A stretch of 64,000 bases of DNA from Anniella stebbinsi (Eukaryota; Chordata; Lepidosauria; Squamata; Anniellidae), in NCBI GenBank assembly GCA_029215795.1, contig JARDYH010000006.1:22025501-22089500 (forward strand). Direction: 5' to 3'. Shown piece after piece: positions 22,026-34,070 of the stretch (position 1 is its first letter; each line of letters begins with the position of its first letter). The translations under genes were made by a program, and so were the position numbers. The notes under the pieces were generated by a model that was given only the letters and a program-made list of their open reading frames with translations, did no database searches and had not been told where the DNA came from.

Positions 22026-22532
22026 GGCTCAGTTCGGATGACACATTAGGCAACAGAGGAGGGGGGAACAATTGTCAGTTGTGTTGCTTATTGTGTCGTC
22101 TGGAGGGCAGCACACAATGCACACACAACTGACAGTACGTTAATCAGGCACTTTAAACAACAGAGTGAAACAACGGGCTTGCACGTTGTTTAGCCCGAAG
22201 CCCCATTGTTTAAAGTGTCGTCCGAATTCAGCCCCCCTCTCTCCATGGACCATTCCGTTTCGGAATAGAGTTCTGCTGCCTAGAGCAGCCAAAAAACCCC
22301 AGCTGCTCTATGCAGCCGGCAGAACTCACGGTGCATGCTGGGATACAGCTGGGGGACACATGGAGGAGAAGCTACAACCAAAATGGCCACTGCAAGTTCC
22401 TTGCAGCTGGGGCGTTTGCCGGTTCCGAGCAGCACCGGCTGCAGAGTGTCGTCTGTGGAGCTCCTCCTGCCTAACGCACGGTCAGTACGTTATTTACCCC
22501 TCCGTTGCTTAATATGTTGTCCGAACTGAGCC
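22026..22532. mobile_element. Harbinger-like MITE with 30-bp inverted ends
   Basis: The ends GGCTCAGTTCGGATGACACA and TTGTCCGAACTGAGCC are inverted copies. AGT repeats at 22,023-22,025 and 22,533-22,535. A third copy of the terminus (GTCGTCCGAATTCAGCC, about 22,217-22,233) faces inward, so the left 210 bp alone could be a complete unit and the right part an addition. Inserted in the SINE, 8 bp from copy 2 of the GCGCAT family. Confidence 0.75.
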
Positions 22533-22633
22533 AGTGATTGACCTAAAGTCAACCAGTGAGCTTGATGGCCAAGTGAGGATTTGAACTCAGATCTCTCCAG
22601 TCCTAATCTTCATCCATGTTACGCCACACTGGC

Positions 22634-23204
22634 ACTCCATTTGATCAGCTATCATCCACATATTTTATTTAGTTATATGTCCTCACCTTTCCATCCAGAA
22701 GGATCCACAAGTTAGCTCATATAATATAATGATATCCAATTATATTGGAGCCCCTTCCATCCCCTCTGACACACAGCATTGTTCTCGTTAGCATTCCTCT
22801 GTCTGAACATCCCCCTCCTCCCATCCCAATTCTCATTAGCCCATTGCAGCTATGCACCTTCCCCTTCCATCCCGTCTCACTCTTCAGACTGCTGGCAACT
22901 GAGTGATCAGATGCCTGGTTACACGCATTCAATAGGGAATGTATGTCACTGTTAAAATACTTGCTACGATACCTGTCAACTTCAAACGGTTAAAAGAGAA
23001 GAAAAATATAACTCCAATCCAAAGAAGCACAAGCACAATAAGGATTGTGGATTTCTACCTCCTTCGCCTACCGAAGAAATGACAAGGAGGGAAGAAAAGG
23101 GTCACAGAACCATCTTCCTCTTCAGAATTTAGAGGATGGTACAAAATATGTCATCTATGAATCCCTGGATCAGGCAGACTAGGCAGGTATCTTGAGACAG
23201 GAGA
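22634..23204. other. No feature recognised
   Basis: No exon or repeat family identified. The rightmost part may already belong to the decayed DIRS fragment that follows. Confidence 0.4.
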
Positions 23205-24000
23205 TTGCCTCTAATGCAACAGCATCTTTAGTCTGTGGAGGCATGTCAACAGTGATGCACCGTCTGGAGGGAGGAATGCTGAACCCATGTAGGAATCAAG
23301 GATTTCTCCAATGAACAGATATGTCACTTTGGTGATGTGGGATTTCTTCACATTGATGCAGAGGCCCAAATCGCGAAGTAGGTGACAGGAGGTAGAAATG
23401 GTACTCAGGATCCCAGTTCTCAATAGCACCACTATAAGCCATTTGTAGATGGGTGGGTAGATGGTGATCTACTGGAGGAGATGAACTGTAAAGATGGCCA
23501 AGCATTTGGTGAATACCCTTGGTGCTGTAGAGAGACCTCTTTTTCAGTTCCACCTGGACAAGTTTCTGAGCTCACCTATTTAGACAATTTCTTTGCTACC
23601 ATCAGATTAAACTAATGACCTGACATAGGAGGGTTTGTACGGGCGGCCGTTAAGGCATTCAGAGTCAACTCTGAGGGTGAAGTAAGAGCCCCCAAGGAAT
23701 CTACATTAGGGTTGTCAGTGATCTCACATACCTCAGTGCATTGCCTCTAGATGAATAAGGCATCTCCAAGCCCTTGGCATGGAAACAGGTGAAGATTCCC
23801 AAACTGTGGATCTAGGATTATTCACTGCCTTCAAAGCCTGTTCCCAGAGGAGTGAGTGGAGTCTGGCCAAATGACTCCTGTGAGCCTGTTTAGTTAGGTT
23901 TGTCAGAAAGAGCAGGAGTCCACCCTTGTGTCCCTTGCCTAGACACATCAATCACAGAGAATTTCTCTCTGTGGAAGGAAGGAGGAGCACACTTTCTGAA
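23205..24000 (-). mobile_element. Decayed DIRS retrotransposon fragment
   Basis: Minus-strand reading gives CLGKGHKGGLLLFLTNL, HLARLHSLLWEQALKAVNNP (about 23,951-23,800), matching the zinc-binding start of gag at 54,190-54,350. Further along, DLGLCINVKKSHIT and ILDSYMGSAFLPPDGA (about 23,370-23,240) match the RT end at 57,450-57,560. The region between is deleted, so gag abuts RT. Frameshifts and stops throughout. A second, older member of the family of the 53.8-60.1 kb element. Confidence 0.75.
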
Positions 24001-25982
24001 GGGCCATGAGTCCTTAGGGATGCACAATTATCAAAAAGAAAATAAACTACAAAACAACAGATAAAAAATACAATTTAGAAAATAAGAAGGAAAAACTAAT
24101 TAAAAACTTCAGTGTATCTAAATTTCTTCCTTCAGGAGGAAGCTAAATGACAGAAAAGATTCCCCATGAAGCGGTTACAATGGCAGTTGAAAAAGAACTG
24201 AGGGTAAAGGCAGGAACCTGCTACAAACATGCATACTGAGACAGTAGAGAAGAGTTCCCACCAAAAAATTCCACAGCTATAGAAGGTTTCTATATTTGTG
24301 ATGCACAGAGATCATGAAGAACATATATTTTTATATTTCATTGTCTTGTCCCAGTCCATTATTAATACATCCATTTTATTGAAGTATATTCCATTTTAAC
24401 TCTATTTAAAATAGTTGGGAAGCAAATGCATGAGTATTTACAGTTATTTTTTTAAAAGTGACTGAATGTATTTTCCTGGGATCCCCACATTATTTGGCTT
24501 GGTATCAATATTAAAGACAGCAGCATACATAAGTAATCAAAACACAATATAAAGTATCGTAAGAACAGGGTAAAACAGCAAATATAGTAGTAATGGTATA
24601 ACAACCCATATGCCAAATCCTTCCTCATCAGCCTCCAAATGCCTTTTGTAAAAGAAGTGCCTTCCACAATCACAGTATAATACAGAATTGTACTTCTGTC
24701 AGTCACTGAGGATCTTTAACAAAAAAGTCTTGGCAGCTTTAAAACCTTGGGAGAGGAACTGGGAGAACTCTGGAGCCTTGGCTCCAAGAAAGACTCCACT
24801 CCAACCAGAGAATGACCCTGCTGTTTAGTTCCCAATGGCGATGCCATGCCTTCATTGCAGACCTTCTCAGTGAACACAACAGCCATACTGAGTTACTTTT
24901 TTAAAAGGAGGCTGACCATGAATGGTCCTTTTGTTATATGACACTTTGAACTCATAAGTAGTAGGGTATAAATATTTTAAACATACAAACAAGTAGGCAT
25001 TCTTACTCCCGACTGCAGGAATTCAGAGCCTCTAGCAGGCTGTGGGTGCGGATCCACTTCCAATTATGCTAACCTGAACCAGTAAGTGCGTGCCCACCAG
25101 TGGGATCCTTTTACATCAACCTTTTGAGACTTGTACTAGTTAAATCCATATCTGGAAAAATTTCAATTTTCACACAGTCCTTGAAATATCACAGAGAATG
25201 CTGGAGCCTGTTTCCAAATGGAATGTCTCAGCCAAGGCCAGAAACAGAACAGGATGCTTAACTATTTCTTATTAACCCCACAGTTACTATTCCTCTTTCA
25301 CAAGAAGACACACATCTACTGTGAGGTAAATATGTTTCCAAAACCCTAACCCAGGTAGTAGGGATGCCTGTGGCGGGTAAATCCACCCCTTTTGGGGGCT
25401 GGCGGATTCCCATGGCATTCCTGACTCTTATTTGCAATTGCAAGCTGAGCTGGGGGGTTGTTCCTGAAATCCAGGAACTTTTTCAAGGTGTTTTTTATTT
25501 AGTTATTTGTAAAAAGCAACTTGCACAAATTACAGCTGCAATTTACATAAGTTGTGCAAATTATGAACGCAATTTGCACAAGTTACAGCCACAATTAAGC
25601 AGAAATTACTATTTACCGGGGGGTGGGATGAAAACCACTTCCATATCTGCCCACCCAGCATTGCTTCCCTTGCTGTGCCTCCACATGCTATCGCATCTCT
25701 GAGCAAATTGGGTTGTCTCCCCACCACCACATCTCCCTCCCTCCCATCCACCCCGCCACTTCTCCTACCCCCACTCAATCTGCTCCTGCTCCTGACCCAT
25801 CTCCCAACCCTACGTCACATCTCCCACCAACTCAAAGCAACAAACCACATCTTTCAACAACTCATTCCCCCCGCCAGTTCTCCCAGCTCCCGCCGTGTCT
25901 CTCCCCCAGCTCCCAGCTCCATTTACCACAAAGAAAGAAAGACCTTGAAAATCTGCGAGCTGGCCCAACTTGACGTGATTGA
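24001..25982. other. No gene recognised; short periodic repeat at 25,505-25,600
   Basis: Nothing coding is supported. At about 25,505-25,600 a loose repeat of about 24-27 bp (TTGCACAAATTACAGC, GTTGTGCAAATTATGA, TTTGCACAAGTTACAGC) alternates orientation. About 25,690-25,930 is C/T-rich. Confidence 0.45.
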
Positions 25983-27106
25983 GGCCCCCTCTACAAGAGT
26001 TCGCTTTGACGCCCAATTCTCCGATTATGCACATTTCCTGATAAGCGCATTTACGTCTAATACCTATACACGAGAGCCGTCAAAGCGCATGACGGGCTCT
26101 CTGGAAGGCGCTTTAAAGTTGTTTACATGCGGAGAATCGCTTTATAAATTGGGGCTCGAACAAGGAAATAGTGCTGAAAGTAATGCGCTTTTCCCCGGAG
26201 GAACTGCCCCCTCAGGTTCCCGCTGTTTCTTCTCCCCGCCCACCAGAATCTCCCGCCTTTGGTTACCTGCCAGTTTTACCTGTTCCCTTTGTCTCGATGT
26301 GCCTCACAAGTTTCCCCTCCAGCAGCCTTTTAAAAAGTATTTTCGGCTGCCTCTCTCCCCCCACCCCTTTTGCTGGAGAGAAAGGAGAGTTCTGCACACA
26401 CGCACACCAAAACAAACAGGGGAATCTGCTTCATTCCTCCTCCTCCTCCTCCTCTTACCAGCGAGATCAACCGGTTTCCCTTCTTCCCTTCTCAGTAATA
26501 CCTTGTCGTTTTGGTGATGTACAACATCCACACGCACACGCACACACAGCTCATGTCAGGAACCCAGCAAGCAAGCGAGGGGACAATTTGTCTAAGTGGA
26601 TCGCTAATTATCTGCACATCCGTACATCCTTACTACCCCCCTTGCTTCTCGTGAAACCACCTCCATCTGGCCCCGTGTCTCCATGAAAAAAATATTCCAG
26701 CAGGGGAGTTAAAAGACACTTTATTTTCAGTTCACGCTGGGTCACCTATTCCTGGAGCTTCCATCCAGAGAGATGGAGAACAAAGAGGAAGTGGCCAGGA
26801 GGAGACAGGAAATAAAACTAAAAGAAAAACTGGGAGGTGTTCCCAGCGAAGGGATAGTTCTATTCATGCATGACATCACGACCACAGTCCGCCCATCGGT
26901 AATGCGACTTCTCAGAAATTGTTTGCACGGACATAAGGTGCTCTAACTCCTACGGTAAATTAAAAGTTGCTCTTTAACACAAATGCGAAAATGCGCATAA
27001 TAGGCGATAAAAACCGCCTGGACCCCTGATTTGCGCTCCGCTCTTGTAGAGGTAAAATCGGTAATACTCCTTGAAAGAGCCTTAAATCACTCATGTAGAG
27101 GGAGCC
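25983..27106 (+). mobile_element. Harbinger-type element with about 780 bp of unique cargo
   Basis: Starts GGCCCCCTCTACAAG and ends CATGTAGAGGGAGCC, flanked by TGA at 25,980-25,982 and 27,107-27,109. The arms (about 25,983-26,160 and 26,915-27,106) match the 343-bp copy at 36,114, but between them lies about 750-780 bp found nowhere else in the window. The cargo is C/T-rich, contains CTCCTCCTCCTCCTC and CACACGCACACGCACACACA runs and a CRE-like GCATGACATCACGA (about 26,869-26,882), and is bracketed by GTAATGCG at 26,180-26,187 and 26,899-26,906. The open frame over it shows no domain. Confidence 0.75.
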
Positions 27107-27109
27107 TGA

Positions 27110-27837
27110 GTCGAGGCAGCTTGCAGGGAAACATTCCAAAGTCCAGGGGGCCAAGCTGCTGAAAGCTAGGCAAACTCCACTCCCTGGACGGATTCCTGTG
27201 ACATCCTGAGGTACAAGTGGCTCAAGGAAGAGAGCTTCAATGACAAATGAGCTGGCTCGGGAAGGGCTCCCTTCTCTCTTGCAAAGCACCCTCTCCCCAA
27301 AGTTGCTTCAGTTTAGGAAAAGTGGCTGCCAGAGGTATTACATGTTGAATTTTAAGAGGACTGACAGTAACGTGTTGAACTTTTGGCTGAAGAGAATCGG
27401 TCAACGTGCTGAGAACGTCGGAATGTGAGAGGGCTCCACATGAGGTAATGTATAATTTCATTATTTCCCAGCACTTTTACAATTTGTCCTGCCCCCTACA
27501 CACAGCTGGCTCAATGACTGAGCCACTGTCCCTCAACAGCTGGGCCTTGGTGGTAGCCTTGCTCCTCAGTGCTAGTTGCCTAGCGACTGGCTGGTTCGCT
27601 GGTTGGCTCTCTCTGCAGACTTAGATTCATCTTGTCTGTCATTTCTGGATGATTTATACATCTGTGTATTGTATATATTAGATTGTTCATTTAGCCAACA
27701 ACATAATTTCACATTTTGCAATATTCTTATCATATAAGTAATTTCTTCTTTAGGCACTGAAACAATATAACAGTACTTGGTCCCCTGAATTCAAATTCCT
27801 CATCACTAAAATAAGCCTAATTATCCCATTTGTCAAA
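27110..27837. other. No feature recognised
   Basis: Unique-looking sequence with no supported exon or repeat family. Confidence 0.4.
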
Positions 27838-28309
27838 GGCCTGTCTACACCAGGGATTTATCTCAGGGTCATCCCTAGGTCATCCCTGTGCGTCCACATG
27901 ATGCACAGGGGATCCTGGGCGCAACTGGGGATGACCTAGGGACAACCCCAGGATAACCCCGGGAGAACGGAAACTGGGGATAACCCATTTTTTCCGCCAT
28001 CCCAGGACCTGAAATGGGTACGGAGCCATGCAGGATGGCTCTGTGCCCATGGGGAGGTTGGGACAGCAATTCCACCATCCCTGGGATGGGGGGGGGGGCG
28101 GTTGGGAGCAGGGTGGTTTTTTTAAACTTAACTTTCCCTGGATCAGGGCTGCGCGCTCCTCTTCAGGGGGGGAAATGGCACCTGCAACATCCCTCTTCCC
28201 TTCTGGGACTTCGTGCAGTGGTCTATACGCTGGGGAAGGATCGCGGGAACAGGTACGTCCATGATCCTCCCCCCTCCTTGCCTCTATAACCTTAGGTGTA
28301 GATGAGCCC
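27838..28309. mobile_element. Harbinger-like MITE, CTACACC-ended
   Basis: Starts GGCCTGTCTACACC and ends GGTGTAGATGAGCCC, 472 bp, with AAA at 27,835-27,837 and 28,310-28,312. The interior has repeated GGGATGACC/GGATAACCCC blocks and a G-run at about 28,088-28,098. The termini resemble the GGCTGCCTCTACAAG family. Confidence 0.7.
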
Positions 28310-28940
28310 AAAGTGTCATTTCCTGCTTTAAACCCATGATATGATGGCCTGAACACCCACCTGGGTAGAGGAGAAGGAGATTTGAGCTAAGCTTTCTTAG
28401 TTCAACTCAGGTTTGCTTTGGGGAAAGTAACACACAAAATGTGACATCCCGATTAGCTTCTATTTTAAAGGCAGATTTGATTGCTGCTTTTTCCATTATG
28501 GCCATTTTGAATCCAGAGCATACTACGTGAAAAGCAGTTCAAGGTAGAGAAAGGCATGCTGCATAAATAGTCATATATGACAATCAGTGACATGAGTTTT
28601 CTGGTAAATTTTGAATTAGAATTTTTTCCAGACCAAAATTCCAATACAAATGAAGTTTATTTGAAAACTATTGGTTATGATGGGAATTGTGGCCCTGTGA
28701 ATGTTTTGCCTTACAAGTGGGCCCACCCATGCCCTAGACAGATCTAATTTAAGTTTGTTTTGCTTGAAGTTAGTAAACAAAGCTAACAAAAGTACCCCAT
28801 GTTAATTTTTGACCCAATATACCACTAGTATTTCACTGAAATATTTGTGGGGGGAAATTAAATTACACTTAATGTGATTTCAATGTTATATCATGTAGAA
28901 TTTTTAATTGGAATACTTATAAAAAATGTAAAGACATCAA
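28310..28940. other. No gene; small palindromic-repeat remnant
   Basis: Only a remnant at about 28,676-28,737 (ATGATGGGAATTGTGGCCCT to GGGCCCACCCATGCCCTA), resembling half of the element at 5,515-5,647. Otherwise nothing recognised. Confidence 0.4.
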
Positions 28941-29082
28941 TTAAACATTATGGCTTAGTGAGTCATGTGAACCATTCCTAACTATGATGGCTACATAACC
29001 ACGTTTAAACACGCTCACTAACCAATTGCTACAAAAGGGTTAGCAGCCTAACCATGGCTTAGAATGTTGTCTGAACAGGCCC
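28941..29082. mobile_element. Partial MITE, family of 7,211-7,408
   Basis: Shares GTGAACCATTCCTAA, GGCTACATAACCAC, CAAAAGGGTTAGCAGCCTA and the end GTTGTCTGAACAGG with the 7.2-kb copy. The left terminus is missing. Confidence 0.75.
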
Positions 29083-30369
29083 AATAGCTTAACATTGTTT
29101 ATATTCAAAACAATCAAAGCTACTGAAAACTGTTAAAATACTAATTAATTTTAGTAACTAAAAGAAATGTGCGTGATATGCTGACAACTGTTCGTCTATT
29201 TCAACAGAGTTCAACTCTTGTTCACTGAGGTTGTTGGGGCATCTTCAGCTTCACTGTCACTATTTATTAGTTCTATTTCAGTCTGAGACATAGATTTCAA
29301 TTAGATATATGGATTCTCTCACATACTTGTTGGGGATAATTAATTATTTGAAAAACATTAATTACAACTTTGCTAAGCTTGACTAATATTGTATTTGCAA
29401 TTCGTATACATTCATTTTTAATGAACTTATGAAACAGACATTTTTAGCCCCACATCACTGATTACAATTGTCGATCTGTCCATAGTGGTCAAACTTATTT
29501 CAACATTGAGTGCTTTCAGTGTAAGAAACAATGTTCAAAGTCATCCTGAGAAGGAGAGATAAAAAGCTTTTTTGGTCATATCCAATGTTGTCCTTCCACA
29601 GCAGAGTAGTGAACTACCCCTTTCCCCTGCAGCCCCCTCCCCCTTGCACCCTCCAAATCTGCTCCAGAGAGCTTGGGGATCTTCCAGAGGAGATTGGGTG
29701 GGGATGCCAGCATGGGACGAGGAGAGGAAGGGAAACTCTTGTTGCATGAGCAGAAATCCATTTGCATAACATTGGATTTAGCATGTCATTGGTTTTAGTA
29801 CTAGAGCTTCTTTGACTTCGCTTACTTTTTTTCATTCTTTGGTCACATTTCATGCAGCTGGCCCTTGAAGACATGAGGATAAATTCACCTCCCTTTGTGT
29901 CTCTTTTTTCTGGACAAATTACATATAGGCTTTAAAATCTCTGAAAAGGGATTACAAAACATAACATTAAAGCCACTACAATACTGCTACAAGCAATGAT
30001 CCACAAAGAAACTGCAAGCGCTACAATACACTTTTCTTCCTCCATTTTCTCTTCCTTGAGGCAGTGATTGATTTTCTGGTGGGAATTCTCCATTCAATAT
30101 GTACTTTTACACCACCCAACACATTAATCCTTTTGCTTTGAAGGAGACAAAGTGCTGGGTCTGTTATTTTGCCACACTGAAGCACAGAGAAATCTAGATA
30201 CACTTGCCAGGAAAATGGGGGAGAAAGGGCTGAAAAGCTCCCGAGGAAGGGAGGCTTTTGAATATGCACTGACAAGACTGACCTCTATTTTTAAAAATTA
30301 CCTCAACCAGTCACTTGTACAGTGAATAGGCCAGATAAAAAGTAATTTTAAAACATAATGAAGTCTAGC
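29083..30369. other. No gene recognised
   Basis: AT-rich unique-looking sequence; overlapping short frames at about 29,530-29,870 show no domain. Confidence 0.4.
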
Positions 30370-30872
30370 TCTTTTGAATATGTTTGTTAAAGAAAATAGT
30401 GATGTAAAGGACAAAATATTGATTGGATTTATGCTGACTGCAGCAAGACAACACATAGCTAGGAATTGGAAAACAGCTAGGGGGTTAACAATTAAGGTGT
30501 GGGAAAAAAATTTGTGGAATATAGCAATGAATAAAAAATTAACACAGAAACTTAGAGTCTACAGAGGAAAAAAGAAGAGGGATACATTTAGAAGAGAATG
30601 GTCTGCATATATAGATTATATGGAAAAAGTTCCAAATAAGAACAATATTGCAGAAGCATACAAAAAGTTATGGGACTCCTGAAAAGAAAGAAGAGATAGA
30701 GAAAAAGCTGGAAGAAAAATAAGAAGAAGAGAACAGAGGCAAATTAACCAATAAAAAAAAGAGGAAGGGGGGGAAGGGGGCTAAATAAATAATAGTAATG
30801 ATGTTAAAATGGTGGATGACTCATGTAAGATATGTAAAAACGAAATAAAGATGTATTTACAAAAAAAACCCA
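30370..30872 (+). mobile_element. L1 LINE 3' end
   Basis: Encodes FMLTAARQHIARNWK, EKNLWNIAMNKKLT and FRREWSAYIDYM (30,374-30,682), the extreme C-terminus of squamate L1 ORF2, then a stop, a purine-rich 3' UTR, and AATAAAGATGTATTTAC followed by A-rich sequence at the end. Strongly 5'-truncated. Confidence 0.85.
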
Positions 30873-30939
30873 TAATGAAGTCAATCATTCATCCAAGTAG
30901 GATCAGCTTTTCTGATGGCCTCTTTTGTAATAGAATATT

Positions 30940-31140
30940 TACCATTGATAATATAATAGATATTACAGCATTCCATCACTTGGATTATTGCAATGTGTTG
31001 CATGTGGGGCTGCCTTTCAGACACCTCAGTTAGTCCAAAACAGCTTGATTAGACAGTTAAGTGGGACAGGCTGATATGATCACATTATGCCAGTAATTTG
31101 CCATTTCCACTGGATGCCAGTCCATTTCCAGGCTGTCTGG
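30940..31140 (+). mobile_element. Old L2-like LINE fragment
   Basis: HHLDYCNVLHVGLP matches the SKLDYCNVLYVGL block at about 33,350-33,400, followed by a decayed LQ..QNA region and a WMPVHF-like remnant of the LHWLPV motif. Both ends truncated. Confidence 0.65.
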
Positions 31141-32555
31141 GGAAGCCGGTTTATGAAGAATCCTTTGGCCTCCCCAGTCTCCTTCCCTCCCATACTCCAG
31201 CGCTCCAGCTAGATGGTTGAGAATGCCTGTCTAGCCAAAATGCAGAATGGGAAGAGCAGGGAGGCAAAGTCTCCCTCCGCCACTCCTCCTGCTCTGCATG
31301 GATGGCCGCAAACCTCCGGGTTTGGAGGCTTTACACCCATCCCAATAAGACTGCACCCTACAGCTACCTAACCTAGTGGCCAGGGCCATATTTTGGTGAA
31401 TTCAATAATTAAACACGTTGTATTTAATTATTGTTTCATCTGATAATCATTACTGCTATTTGGTAATCCCTGTTCTGAAAGAGAGACAAATGATCTCTAT
31501 CCACTTTCTCCACACCACTTACAATTTTGTAAACCTAACAAATCCACTCCCCCACTTGACAGTCTTTTTCCTGAAACAAAAAGCCCACAAACAATTTAGA
31601 TTTCTACAAAGTGAAAGCACTTAAACAACACCTTGAGAATGCTGATTATGCTTTTCTGTAACGTTTCTTCTGTTAAGGTACCCTTTTTGAGACAGAGTGA
31701 CAAATACTATATAAAGTATTCCATTACAGCCCTGCAAAACAAAACAAAATACATCCTCAATTTAACAAGTGCTGGACATCCCACTTATTTATACATACAT
31801 AATTTAATAAGTTTGTTGAACACTGATTTATCAAAGTGAATTTTGATTCAGGACACAATTCTATGTTTCATACTAAAATTTGTTCCTCTTCATCATTAAC
31901 TGTACTATTAACCTCATACCTTAGACTTAATTATAAATTAATTAAAATAAACAAGCCCGCAAATGGTTACATTTTCACAGACAGATCAGACTTAATACCA
32001 GTACACACTATTGTATGATTACTCCAAAAAATGGTTAGTTTTATGCAGTGTTACACAGGCAAATTCCAAAATGCAGGTGCTCATCGTGACAGTCCCCACA
32101 GCCACACCCACAAGGATCCAGGCAGCTGTGCATGTGTGTATATAAGTGTGCATAAAAGTCTTTTGTAAAGCTAATAGTAGTAATAGCTCCAATTTGGTTG
32201 GGCCGTAAATCAATTCTGGGTTTCAGTCAGAACTCTAAAGAAGCCATCCAAGGTGCTGGACCCATTTTGGATTTACAAGCCCACCAGATTCAGAGCCACC
32301 AGCCTCCACTAATAGGTCTGAATAACCCATTTGAGAGCAAAGCCACCTGAGAACACTGCACATTGCAACAGGGATTACTAACAATATATTGCTGCTGGGA
32401 AAATCCATTTTTCCCGAGCTACTGTGAGGATTACAGCAAAGCTAAGAGGGAACAGAGCAGCCTAAGGTGGGGGTGGGTGGGTGACAGATGATGATATCAT
32501 CCCTGCTAATCAAAAGGTTCCAGTGCTTTGGCCCTATGAACCCTGGCTCCCTGAG
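31141..32555. other. No gene recognised
   Basis: No supported exon or repeat. Short frames between 31,418 and 32,018 have no domain. Confidence 0.4.
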
Positions 32556-34070
32556 TGAGTGGTTGTGGGCCAGCTCCAGACACTCTTGGATGAGACTGAT
32601 TATCTGGATCCATTTCAGTCTGGCTTCAGGCCTGGCTTTGGCACAGAAACAGCCTTGGTCGCTCTGTATGATGACCTATGTCGGGAGAAAGACAGGGGGA
32701 GCGTGACTCTGTTGATTCGCCTTGATCTCTCATCAACCATGGTATCCTTCTGGGACAACTGGCTGAGTTAGGAGTGGGAGGTACTGCACTGCATTGGTTC
32801 TGCTCCTACTTGACGGGTCGGCTCCAGAAGGTGGTGCTTGGGGAACATTGCTCGGCTCCGTGGACTCTCCAGTATGGGGTTCCACAGGGGTCAGTCTTGT
32901 CCCCCATGCTGTTTAACATTTACATGAAACCGTTGGGTGCAGTCATCCGGAGTTTCGGAGGCGTTGTTATCAGTACGCTGAAGACATGCAGCTCTTCTCC
33001 TTTTCATCTTCATTAGGTGAGGCTGTGGATGTGCTGAACCAGTGCTTGGCTGCGACAATGGACTGGATGAGGGCTAACAAACTGAAACTCAATCCAGACA
33101 AGACTGAGATGCTGTTAGTGGGGGGTTCTTCAGACTGGATGGAGGGTGTTCAACCTGTTCTGGATGGGGTTGCACTCCCCCTGAAGGAGCGAGTTCGTAG
33201 CTTGGGGGTTCTCCTAAAACCATCTCTGTCACTTGAGGCTCAGGTGGCCTCGGTGGCACGGAGTGCCTTCTACCAACTTCGGTTGGTGGCCTAGCTACAC
33301 CCCTATCTGGACAGGGATAACCTGACTTCAGTTGTCTATGCTCTGGTAATCTCCAAATTGGATTATTGCAATGTGCTCTATGTGGGGCTGCTTTTGAAGA
33401 TGGTTCAGAAGCTGCAGCTTGTGCAAAATGCAGTGACCAGATTGGTAACAGGGACCAGGAGGTTCGAACATAGCTTCAGCAATGGGGAGATATACAAATG
33501 TAATAAAATAAATAAATAAATAAATAAGACCGACTCTGGCCACCTTGCATTGGCTGCCTGTATGTTTCCGAGCCCGATTCAAGGTGATGGTTTTAACCTA
33601 TAAAGCCTTATACGGCTTGGGACCACAATACCTGATGGAATGCCTGTCCTGACACGAACCTACCCGTACACTACAATCAACATCTAAGGTCCTCCTCCGG
33701 GTGCCTACTCCAAGGGAAGCTCAGAGGATGGCAACAAGGGAGAGGGACTTTTCAGTGGTGGCCCCCCAATTATGGAATGATTTCCCCGACTAGGCTCGCC
33801 TGGTGCCAACATTGTTATCTTTTTGGTGCCAGGTCAAGACTTTTCTCTTCTCCCAAGCAAGAGGGTTTTGTTGTTGTTGTTTGATCCAGAATAGTTGTTT
33901 TAAATGGATATTGAATTTATAATCTGTTTTGTGCTTTTTATGCTTTTTAAATTTTGTATATCTTTTTTTAATGTTCAATGTTTTTAATTTTTGTAAACCG
34001 CCCAGAGAGTTTCGGCTATGGGGTGGCATATAAATGCTAATAATAATAATAATAATAATAATACAACTCT
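32556..34070 (+). mobile_element. L2-like LINE, 5'-truncated, RT and 3' end
   Basis: Reading the frames in turn gives FQSGFRPGFGTETAL, GVPQGSVLSPMLFNIYM, MDWMRANKLKLNPDKTEML, KLDYCNVLYVG and YKALYGLGPQYL: reverse transcriptase from the middle of the palm to the C-terminus. The catalytic ADD box is lost (the region reads YAEDMQL across a frameshift). The 3' end has the CCCAGAGAGTTTCGGCTATG block and a TAA tail (about 34,038-34,062). The most complete of at least five copies of this family here. Confidence 0.9.
33478..33530 (+). mobile_element. Tiny L2-like 3'-tail insertion
   Basis: Between TRRFE and RPTLATLHWLPV of the L2-like ORF lies about 53 bp reading AGATATACAAATGTAATAAA then AAATA repeats, which is the 3' tail of an L2-like element. 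It looks like an extremely 5'-truncated insertion. Confidence 0.65.

Larger units (their letters stand above)
21600..22633 (-). mobile_element. tRNA-derived SINE split by two DNA transposons
   Basis: On the minus strand the 5' end (22,633) reads GCCAGTGTGGCGTAAC. A B-box-like GAGTTCAAATCC lies at about 22,575-22,590, then GCTCACTGGTTGACTTTAGG. Removing 22,026-22,532 and 21,659-22,014 with one copy of each duplication (AGT, TGA) restores CACTGTCTCTCA running into ACCTAACCTACCTCACTGGG at 21,655-21,620, a common squamate tRNA-derived SINE layout. About 180 bp of SINE remains. Confidence 0.7.

Noticed and set aside
22533..22633. A tRNA gene, suggested by the B-box-like sequence
   Set aside because: The body continues into a SINE-specific part, the cloverleaf is not intact, and fragments of the same SINE recur at 36,478 and 49,960.
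25675..26517. 280-codon open frame over the Harbinger-type cargo
   Set aside because: Crosses the transposon boundary at 25,983 and has no domain; C/T-rich composition explains the lack of stops.
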